From: Zeimonas sp036675585
Lineage (GTDB): Bacteria; Pseudomonadota; Gammaproteobacteria; Burkholderiales; Burkholderiaceae_E
Reading direction: 5' to 3'
NCBI GenBank assembly: GCA_036675585.1
Contig: JAKFES010000065.1
Span: 1 to 5,778 of the forward strand
DNA length: 5,778 nucleotides
The translations under genes were made by a program, and so were the position numbers. Below are positions 1 through 5,778 of the stretch, one piece after another. Numbering within the stretch: position 1 is the first letter of the stretch; each line of letters begins with the position of its first letter. The notes under the pieces were generated by a model. It ran no database searches. It saw nothing but the letters and a program-made list of their open reading frames with translations, and was not told the origin of the DNA.

Positions 1-2284
1 ACTGGACATCCTCCGGCGCGATCTCGGCGAGGAAACGCTTGAATGCCGGCTCGTCCTCGGGCCGTATCGGCCGGATCAGCACGTCGCGGCCGACGATGTA
101 CTGGCGCTCCTCGAGCTCCACCGGATAGGGGCGGATCGCGAGCCGCTGCTCGCCCGTACGCGTGGCAACGGCGACTTTCACTCGCGCATCGAGCGCAAGC
201 ACCCCATGTTCGTCCGCGAGCAGCGGGTTGACATCGAGCTCGACGATTTCCGGCATATCGGCGATCAGCTGCGCCACCGAGATGAGAGCAAGCTGGATGG
301 CGGTGTGGTCGGCGGGCGGGCGGTCGCGATAGCCCTGGAGCAGCTTCGATACCCGCGTGCAGGAAATCAGCTCGCGGGCGAGCTTCATGTTGAGGGGCGG
401 CAGCCCCACCGCGCGATCGCCGATCACTTCGACCGCGGTGCCGCCCTGGCCGAAGAGCACGACCGGGCCGAAGATCGAGTCGACCACGGCGCCGACGATG
501 AGCTCGTGCGCGCCCGAACGCCGGATCATGGGCTGCACGCTGTAGCCGGCAAGCTGCGCATCGGGCCGCAGCTCTGCGACGCGCTGCGCGATGCCGTGCG
601 CCGCCTGCCGCACTTCATCCGCGCTCGCGAGATTGAGCGCGACGCCGCCGACATCGGACTTGTGCGAGATGTCCGGCGATACGAGCTTGATCGCCACCGG
701 GAAGCCGATCTCGGTCGCGCGCTGCACCGCTTCTTCGGGGTTGCGGGCGATGGAGGTCGACACCACCGGCACGCCGTAAGCCGCCAGCAGGGCCTTCGAC
801 TCCGGCTCGGTGAGCATGTCGCGGCCTTCCGCGAGCACGTCGCGCACGATGCGCTGCGCGGCTGCGCGATCGGGCTTCAACTCCACCGGAGCGGACAGCG
901 GCATCTCGAGCAGCAGCTCGCGGTTGCGCTGATACGAAACGATGTGCATGAACGCGCGCACCGCCTGCTCCGGCGTATCGAACGTCGGCACGCCGGCCGC
1001 GACGAACGCCTCGCGCCCCTTGCGCACGCCGTCGCCGCCGATCCAGCACGTCAGCACGTTCTTGGGACCTCCTTTCACGAGCTGTGCGCAAGCCTCTGCG
1101 ATGTCGCTGCTCGGCACGATGGCCGTCGGCGCATGAATGAGCAGTATCGCGTCCGACTCCGGGTCGTCGAGCAGGACCTTGAGCGTCTCGAGGTAACGCT
1201 CCACCGGCGCATCGCCGATGATGTCCACGGGGTTGCCGCCCGACCACGATCCGGGCAGCACGCGGCCCAGCTGCGCGCGCACGGCAGCCGACAGCGGCGC
1301 GAGCCGCCCGCCCAGGCGCACGAGCGCATCGGTGGCCATCACGCCGGGCCCGCCGCCGTTGGTCATGATGACGAGGCGCTCGCCATGCAGCGGCTTGGCG
1401 CGCGCGAGCGTTTCGACGGCGTTGAAAAGCTCCAGCGTCGTTTCCACGCGCAACATGCCGGCGCGCCGTATGGCGGCGTCGTAGACATCGTCTGCGCCCG
1501 CCAGTGCGCCGGTATGCGAGGCTGCTGCCTTCGCGCCCTCGGGCACGCGCCCCGCCTTGACCACGATGACCGGCTTGTTGCGCGCCGCGGCGCGCGCGGC
1601 CGACATGAACTTGCGCGCCGAGCTCACCGATTCGATGTACAGCAGAATGGAGCGGGTGTTCGGGTCGCTCGCGAGATAGTCGAGGGCGTCGCCGAAATCC
1701 ACGTCCGCGCCGTCGCCCAGGGAAATGAAGTGCGAGAAGCCGATGGCATGCGATTTCGCCCAGTCGAGGAGCGCGGTCGTGAGCGCGCCGGACTGCGACA
1801 CGAAGGCGATATTGCCGGGCAATGCCGGGACGTGCGCAAAGCTCGCATTGAGGCCGATGCCGGGCACCAGCAGCCCGATGCAATTGGGACCGAGGATGCG
1901 CAGCAGATGCGGCCGCGCCGCATCCAGCATGGCCTGCTGCAGCGTGCGGCCGTCTTCGGTGCGCACCCGGTTGAGCCCCGCGGTGAGCACGACGGCGGCG
2001 CGCGTGCCGCGCGCACCGAGCTGCGCGATGATGTCCGGCACCGTGGTCGCCGGCGTGCAGATCACAGCCAGGTCGGGCGTGGCCGGAAGCTCCGCTACGC
2101 TGCGCACCGCAGCGAGTCCCGCGACGACGTCGTGCCGGGCGTTCACCGGTGCGATGGTGCCCCGGTAGCCGCCTTCGAGCAGATTGCGCATCACCATGCT
2201 GCCGACGCTGCGCGGACGGTCGGATGCGCCGATCACGGCCACCGACCGGGGACGAAACATCAATTCCAGGTTGCGTACGCTCAC
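1..2284 (-). CDS. ADP-forming acyl-CoA synthetase fused to GNAT acetyltransferase (Pat/PatZ-like), 3' end cut by window
   Basis: Reading from the GTG at 2284, 761 codons are open to the window edge. Domains in order: a CoA-binding Rossmann domain (residues about 10-130, SVAVIGASDRP); succinyl-CoA-ligase-like domains (about 145-455, with ILGPNCIG, FVSQSGAL and SHTGALAG); an ATP-grasp domain (about 475-700, with SPDISHKSDVGGV and ELDVNPL); and the start of a GNAT domain from about 731 (RDVLIRPIRPEDEPAF). The family's ligase module interconverts acyl-CoA, ADP and phosphate with acid, CoA and ATP; in Pat-type proteins the GNAT part acetylates lysines, classically of acetyl-CoA synthetase. Here His257, Glu218 and His541 match the active-site His and Glu and the ATP-grasp His of archaeal ADP-forming acetyl-CoA synthetase, so the ligase may be active rather than only regulatory. 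Family length is near 900, so roughly 130 residues are missing. It overlaps the ATPase gene by 4 bp. The GTG start gives the usual N-terminus VSVRNLELMFRPRSVAVIG; ATG at 2260 is a less likely alternative. Acyl substrate and acetylation target cannot be read from the sequence. Confidence 0.93.
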   Translation of the reverse strand, partial: MSVRNLELMFRPRSVAVIGASDRPRSVGSMVMRNLLEGGYRGTIAPVNARHDVVAGLAAVRSVAELPATPDLAVICTPATTVPDIIAQLGARGTRAAVVLTAGLNRVRTEDGRTLQQAMLDAARPHLLRILGPNCIGLLVPGIGLNASFAHVPALPGNIAFVSQSGALTTALLDWAKSHAIGFSHFISLGDGADVDFGDALDYLASDPNTRSILLYIESVSSARKFMSAARAAARNKPVIVVKAGRVPEGAKAAASHTGALAGADDVYDAAIRRAGMLRVETTLELFNAVETLARAKPLHGERLVIMTNGGGPGVMATDALVRLGGRLAPLSAAVRAQLGRVLPGSWSGGNPVDIIGDAPVERYLETLKVLLDDPESDAILLIHAPTAIVPSSDIAEACAQLVKGGPKNVLTCWIGGDGVRKGREAFVAAGVPTFDTPEQAVRAFMHIVSYQRNRELLLEMPLSAPVELKPDRAAAQRIVRDVLAEGRDMLTEPESKALLAAYGVPVVSTSIARNPEEAVQRATEIGFPVAIKLVSPDISHKSDVGGVALNLASADEVRQAAHGIAQRVAELRPDAQLAGYSVQPMIRRSGAHELIVGAVVDSIFGPVVLFGQGGTAVEVIGDRAVGLPPLNMKLARELISCTRVSKLLQGYRDRPPADHTAIQLALISVAQLIADMPEIVELDVNPLLADEHGVLALDARVKVAVATRTGEQRLAIRPYPVELEERQYIVGRDVLIRPIRPEDEPAFKRFLAEIAPEDVQ

Positions 2285-4866
2285 GATGCAATATCCCTTT
2301 TGTTGCTCGTGCCGCCGGGCAGGCTACGTGCCCGGCGCATGAACTTGTACAGCTCGAACCAGGCGAGCGACACGAATGCGGCAAGCGCACACGTCGCGAT
2401 CTGCCCCGGCGTGAGCGGCGTCAGCATGAACAGCCTGGCGGCGGGCGGCAGGTACACGGCGAGCGCCATGCCGGCGAGCGTCGCCGCCACCACCCACCAT
2501 AGCGCGGGATTCGGAGCCCGCAGCGTCTGCGCGATGGAGCGCACCGCCGAGCGGTTCACGATGATGAGCCCGAGATTGCCGAGCACAATGGTCACGAAAG
2601 CCATGGCACGCGCGGCCTCGGGCGTCCCGTGCGCGAGCGCCCAGCCGTACGTTACCGCAACCGCGACCAGCACGGCGATACCTTGCAGCAGGCTGACCGC
2701 CACCGTATTGATCGAGAACAAGGGTTCCCGCGGATCGCGCGGCGGCTGCCTCATGACGTTGTCGTGCGCCGACTCGGCCTCGAACACGATGGAGCATGTC
2801 GGATCGATCACGAACTCGAAGAATACGATGTGCACCGGATAGAACGCGAGCGGCCAGCCGAAGGCGAGCGGCATGAAGGCCATCGCCGCGATGGGCACGT
2901 GCACTGCGAGCAGATATGAAATGGCGTTGCGGATATTGGTGTATATGCGCCGGCCCAGCGCGATGGCGCGCACGATGGACGCGAAGTCGTCGTCGAGCAG
3001 CACGAGGGTCGCCGCCTCGCGCGCCACGTCGGTGCCGCGCCCGCCCATCGCGATGCCGATGTGGGCCGCTTTCAGCGCCGGCGCATCGTTCACGCCATCG
3101 CCGGTCATGGCGACGATCTCTCCCCGGGCCTTGAGCGCGTTCACGATGCGCAGCTTCTGCTCCGGCACCACACGCGAGAATAGGGTGCAGTCGGTCACGC
3201 GCGCCGCGAGCTGCGCGTCGCTCATGCCCTGCAGCGCCTGCCCGGTGATCACCTGCTTGGAGCCGCGCAGCCCGATCTCGCGCGCTATCGCCTGGGCCGT
3301 CGCCGCGTAATCACCGGTTATCATGACGACCCGCACGCCGGCCGTATAGCATTGCGCGAGCGCTTCACGCACCGTTGGACGCACCGGGTCGGCGAGACCG
3401 ATGAGACCGACGAAGTCGAATCGAACGTCCGACACCGCATCCGGTATCTGCGATCCCGTCATGCGCGCACGCGCGACCCCGAGCACACGCAGGCCCTCCT
3501 GCGCCATCGCGCCCACGCGATCCAGCGTCTCGCGCTCGAGCGCCGCGTCCGCGCGGCAGATGCGCAATATCGCTTCCGGCGCTCCTTTTGCCGCCAGCAC
3601 GGCCGCAGCGCCATCCGGCTTGCGCCACAATTGCGCGAAGACGAGCAGATCGGCAGACAGCGGATAGGTGCGAGCGAGCGTCAGTGCCGCGCGCTCGCCG
3701 GCGCTCGCTGCCGGCAGACGCTGCGCGAGCGCATGTATGGCGCGCTCCATGGGCTCGAACGCTTCGGGCTCGCTGGCGAGTATCGCCACCTCCGCGAGCT
3801 CCCGATACGACTCCTCGACCGGCGCTGCGTCACCCGCGTCGACCCATACGCCGGCATCGCGGGTCGCAAGCGCATGCACCGCCATGCGGTTCATCGTGAG
3901 CGTCCCGGTCTTGTCGACACACAACACGGTCGCGGAACCGAGCGCTTCGACCGCCGGGATGCGGCGCGTCAGCACGCGGTCGCGGGAAATGCGCCAGGCG
4001 CCGAGCGCGAGAAAAACCGTGAGCACGAGCGGGATTTCTTCGGGCAATATCGCCATCGCGAGCGTGATGCCGGCGAGCACCGAATCGAGCACGCCGCCGC
4101 GCGCGGCGAAGTGCAAGAGCGCGACCAGCACCGACAACGCGACCGCACCGAAAGCGATGAGACGCACGGCGCGAGCCGTCTCACGCTGCAGCGGCGTCGA
4201 CTCCGAGCCGATGCCGGCGAGCGATCGTCCGATGCCGCCGATCGCCGTCGCGGCGCCGGTCGCGACGACTTCCGCCCTCGCCTGGCCTTGCACCACCAGC
4301 GTCCCGGAATAAATGAACGACGTGCCGTCCCCGCCCGGCGGCTCGATCCGCGCCTTGCCGTCCCACGTCGTCTTGCGCACTGCCACCGACTCGCCGGTGA
4401 GCAGCGACTCGTCCACACGCAAGGCCGAAGTCTGCAGCACGACCGCGTCGGCCGGGACACGATCGCCTTCGCGCACGACCAGCACATCGCCGCGCACCAC
4501 CTCGCGCCCCGGAATGCGGCATTCCTCGCCGTCGCGTATGACGAGCGCCCGCGGACTCGTGAGCTCCTGCAGCGCGGCGAGCGCACGCTCGCTTTTGCCT
4601 TCCTGATAGACGGTGATTGCGGCGACGAGCAGCACCGACGTGCCGAGCACGAGCGCTTCGTGCACGTCGCCCAGCAGCAGATAGACCGACGCGCCGGCAA
4701 CGAGCAGCAGCAGTATCGGCTGCCGCACGACGTCGGCCAGCACGGACAGCACGCCGCGCGCGCCGGGCCGCGCGATTTCGTTGTAACCTCCGGCGGCAAG
4801 ACGGCGTTGCGCCTCGACGACGGTCAATCCCGACGGCTGGCGGGTGGCGGCGTCGGGCGGGCTCAT
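2281..4866 (-). CDS. P-type cation-transporting ATPase (P2-like, unusual PEEIP motif)
   Basis: A complete 861-residue inner-membrane pump that would use ATP hydrolysis to move a cation. Order of parts: cation-ATPase N-terminal domain (about 10-40, GLTVVEAQRRLAAGGYNE); helices M1-M2 (about 49-88); actuator domain with TGES at 157-160; M3-M4 (about 233-290); phosphorylation site DKTGTLT with Asp318; nucleotide-binding domain with KGAPE at 427-431; TGD at 517-519; hinge TGDGVNDAP from 588; then six C-terminal helices M5-M10 (about 647-842). Every catalytic motif is present, so it should be active. There is no CPC motif in M4 and no N-terminal heavy-metal domain, which argues against a P1B copper or zinc pump. 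The fold resembles Ca2+-ATPases, but M4 reads PEEIP (275-279) instead of PEGLP, and M6 reads FVIDPTCSIVFE (685-696), so the ion is uncertain. The ATG at 4866 places the N-terminal domain as expected; no strong Shine-Dalgarno is visible upstream. The stop codon overlaps the start of the ligase/acetyltransferase gene. Confidence 0.95.
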   Translation of the reverse strand: MSPPDAATRQPSGLTVVEAQRRLAAGGYNEIARPGARGVLSVLADVVRQPILLLLVAGASVYLLLGDVHEALVLGTSVLLVAAITVYQEGKSERALAALQELTSPRALVIRDGEECRIPGREVVRGDVLVVREGDRVPADAVVLQTSALRVDESLLTGESVAVRKTTWDGKARIEPPGGDGTSFIYSGTLVVQGQARAEVVATGAATAIGGIGRSLAGIGSESTPLQRETARAVRLIAFGAVALSVLVALLHFAARGGVLDSVLAGITLAMAILPEEIPLVLTVFLALGAWRISRDRVLTRRIPAVEALGSATVLCVDKTGTLTMNRMAVHALATRDAGVWVDAGDAAPVEESYRELAEVAILASEPEAFEPMERAIHALAQRLPAASAGERAALTLARTYPLSADLLVFAQLWRKPDGAAAVLAAKGAPEAILRICRADAALERETLDRVGAMAQEGLRVLGVARARMTGSQIPDAVSDVRFDFVGLIGLADPVRPTVREALAQCYTAGVRVVMITGDYAATAQAIAREIGLRGSKQVITGQALQGMSDAQLAARVTDCTLFSRVVPEQKLRIVNALKARGEIVAMTGDGVNDAPALKAAHIGIAMGGRGTDVAREAATLVLLDDDFASIVRAIALGRRIYTNIRNAISYLLAVHVPIAAMAFMPLAFGWPLAFYPVHIVFFEFVIDPTCSIVFEAESAHDNVMRQPPRDPREPLFSINTVAVSLLQGIAVLVAVAVTYGWALAHGTPEAARAMAFVTIVLGNLGLIIVNRSAVRSIAQTLRAPNPALWWVVAATLAGMALAVYLPPAARLFMLTPLTPGQIATCALAAFVSLAWFELYKFMRRARSLPGGTSNKRDIAS
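2294..2301 (-). promoter_or_regulatory. Ribosome binding site and GTGA stop/start overlap for the ligase/acetyltransferase gene
   Basis: On the minus strand the sequence AAAAGGGA lies inside the last codons of the ATPase gene, about 9 bases before the GTG start at 2284. The start codon overlaps the ATPase stop TGA as GTGA (2281-2284). This arrangement supports the GTG start and implies translational coupling: ribosomes finishing the ATPase could restart directly on the downstream gene. The Shine-Dalgarno match is moderate (AGGGA), so initiation may depend on coupling. Confidence 0.6.
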
Positions 4867-5085
4867 GGACGTGCGGCGCCGCGCAAAAGGCGAAAAACAA
4901 AGGCCGACAGGATGAACGGGATCGACAAGATCAGGTCTCGGGTCTTTTCGCTTCGATCCTGTGGATCATGTCAATCCTGTCACTCGGCTGCGCAGGGGTT
5001 CCGGGGAAGGCTTCGAACGGGCGGGCAATCCGACGATGACGCCGAGGCGCCGCTCGCGGACGAGCGCCCCGGCTTCCATCCCGCG
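4867..5085. other. Intergenic spacer between parvulin and ATPase genes
   Basis: 219 bases with no supported gene. The half next to the ATPase (4885-4981) is less GC-rich than the surrounding genes and holds the 9-bp-unit palindrome described separately. The half next to the parvulin is GC-rich and contains a small perfect inverted repeat (CGCTCG, 4-base loop, CGAGCG; 5051-5066) with no run of T after it on the minus strand, so it is not a convincing intrinsic terminator. No convincing -35/-10 pair or transcription-factor operator was recognised, although a promoter for the ATPase gene would be expected here if it is not read through from the parvulin gene. Confidence 0.6.
4906..4981. repeat. 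76-bp imperfect palindrome made of 9-bp GACAGGATC-like units
   Basis: Two 27-bp arms (4906-4932 and 4955-4981) are inverted copies of each other, matching at 21 of 27 positions by hand count, around a 22-base centre. Each arm is three tandem 9-mers. Left arm on +: GACAGGATG, AACGGGATC, GACAAGATC. Right arm on -: GACAGGATT, GACATGATC, CACAGGATC. The RNA from either strand could fold into a long hairpin. Short dispersed repeats with this ATCCTGT-type 9-base rhythm are, from memory, common between genes in several environmental proteobacteria; that this is a multicopy element cannot be shown from one copy. It sits 39 bases before the ATPase start, so it could affect mRNA folding, stability or readthrough between the two genes. 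There is no transposase nearby and no clear target-site duplication. Confidence 0.65.
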
Positions 5086-5778
5086 TTACTGTACCAGCAG
5101 CGAGCCTGCCGCACCGAGATCCACGCCGACGATTTTGGCGCGTGCAGCGAGTATGCGGACATACTGCTCCGCCGCCTTGGCCTGCACGCGACTGCGCAAG
5201 CGCGCGGCGATGCGCGGCTGCGCCGCGTCGAAATCGAGGATTCTGCCCGGCACGCGACGCGCGACGCACACGATGTGGAAGCCGTAGCGCGTGCACACGA
5301 GCCGCGGCAGCACGCCGGTCGCTTCGTCTCCGAACAGCGCCTGCTCGAACTCGGGTACGGTATCGCCGCGTGCAAGCTGCCCCAGGTTGCCCTCCTGCGC
5401 GGACGACGGGCAATTGGAGAACTGGCGGGCGAGCGCGCCGAAACTCCCCGGCGCGGCGACCGCCTGCTTCAGCACCGATTCCGCCTGTCGCCGTATCGTT
5501 TCCACCGGCGCGTTGGGCGTCACCGCGAACAGAATGTGCGCCGCTTCGACGAGCTCGCCGCTGACGAATTCATCGGCGTGACTCTCATAATACTTACGAC
5601 ACTCGGTTTCGACCGGCTCCGGCACCGGCGCTTCGCGCTCGAGCAGGCGCTCGATCGCCGCATCACACGCATCGTCGTCCAGCGACTCGTCGGCGCCGAC
5701 GAGCCCGAGCGTGCGCGCACGATCGAGCAGCAGCGCACGCACCGCGAGCGCGCATGCCGCCGCGGCCAGGGGCGCCTC
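5086..5778 (-). CDS. PpiC/parvulin-type peptidyl-prolyl cis-trans isomerase (NifM-like), 5' end cut by window
   Basis: The last 230 residues of a protein whose frame stays open to the window edge; a GTG at 5742 is possible as a start, but the 12 codons before it (EAPLAAAACALA) continue a helix typical of the family, so the true start probably lies outside. Counting from the first visible codon, a charged helical region with the YYESHADEF motif precedes a parvulin domain (about 74-175): AHILF with His81, then CPSSAQEGNLGQLARGDTVPEFEQALF, then YGFHIV with His168. A helical tail ends in SLLVQ. Such enzymes isomerise X-Pro bonds and help proteins fold. NifM, a relative, matures nitrogenase iron protein, and close relatives lie next to respiratory nitrate reductase genes in denitrifiers; this context is known for the family, not seen here. 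No signal peptide can be judged because the N-terminus is missing. The client protein is unknown. Confidence 0.88.
   Translation of the reverse strand, partial: EAPLAAAACALAVRALLLDRARTLGLVGADESLDDDACDAAIERLLEREAPVPEPVETECRKYYESHADEFVSGELVEAAHILFAVTPNAPVETIRRQAESVLKQAVAAPGSFGALARQFSNCPSSAQEGNLGQLARGDTVPEFEQALFGDEATGVLPRLVCTRYGFHIVCVARRVPGRILDFDAAQPRIAARLRSRVQAKAAEQYVRILAARAKIVGVDLGAAGSLLVQ

Noticed and set aside
615..2390. A 591-codon open frame on the - strand spanning the ATPase/ligase junction
   Set aside because: It is out of frame with both genes, very rich in Arg, Ala and Gly, and shows no domain; the overlapping frames encode recognisable proteins.
206..2842. An 878-codon open frame on the + strand
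   Set aside because: It runs antisense to the ligase/acetyltransferase and the end of the ATPase. Its product is rich in Arg, His, Ala and Asp with no recognisable domain, as expected when a GC-rich gene is read on the opposite strand. The minus-strand frame has clear family motifs throughout.
3969..4799. A 276-codon open frame on the - strand inside the ATPase gene
   Set aside because: Rich in Ser, Arg and Cys and out of frame with the well-supported ATPase; a composition shadow.
4946..4974. A TTGACA hexamer (minus strand, 4974-4969) as a -35 box for the ATPase gene
   Set aside because: At 17-base spacing the -10 position reads GCGAAA, which is a poor match to TATAAT, and the hexamer is part of the 9-bp repeat unit, so the match is probably incidental.
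5051..5066. A 6-bp stem with 4-base loop after the parvulin gene as an intrinsic terminator
   Set aside because: The stem is short and no T run follows on the minus strand; such GC-rich inverted repeats are expected by chance in this composition.
4931..5413. A 160-codon open frame on the - strand across the spacer and parvulin 3' end
   Set aside because: It is out of frame with the parvulin, is Arg/Ala-rich, and crosses the palindromic repeat; no family features are seen.

Overview
The window is a GC-rich bacterial segment whose codons strongly favour G or C at the third position. Protein-family content (a NifM-like parvulin, a P2-like P-type ATPase and a fused acyl-CoA ligase/GNAT protein) suggests a beta- or gammaproteobacterium, more likely beta. 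This is inference; there is no rRNA or other phylogenetic marker. All recognisable genes lie on the minus strand, so the biological reading direction is from high to low coordinates.

Layout in reading order: (1) 5778-5086, the C-terminal 230 residues of a PpiC/parvulin-type peptidyl-prolyl isomerase, cut at its 5' end by the window edge; (2) 5085-4867, a 219-bp spacer holding a 76-bp imperfect palindrome built from 9-bp units; (3) 4866-2281, a complete 861-residue P-type cation ATPase with all catalytic motifs but an unusual PEEIP sequence in membrane helix 4; (4) 2284-1, an ADP-forming acyl-CoA synthetase fused to a GNAT acetyltransferase (Pat/PatZ-like architecture), 761 residues visible and cut inside the GNAT domain. 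Genes 3 and 4 share the four bases GTGA, so they are almost certainly one transcript and translationally coupled.

How they may work together is inference. The pump and the ligase/acetyltransferase are a tight pair, suggesting that ion pumping and acyl-CoA or protein-acetylation control are needed under the same condition. The parvulin belongs to a type often found beside respiratory nitrate reductase genes, and P-type ATPases and Pat-like proteins occur in low-oxygen stress loci of some proteobacteria. A low-oxygen or energy-stress locus is therefore plausible, but no Fnr/Anr-type operator was recognised here.

No tRNA, rRNA, CRISPR array, insertion sequence or transposase was seen. Very long open frames on the opposite strand (notably 206-2842 on +) are composition-driven shadows. 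The points most worth following are the non-canonical ion-binding motifs of the ATPase, retention of ligase active-site residues in the GNAT fusion, the GTGA coupling and the palindromic repeat.
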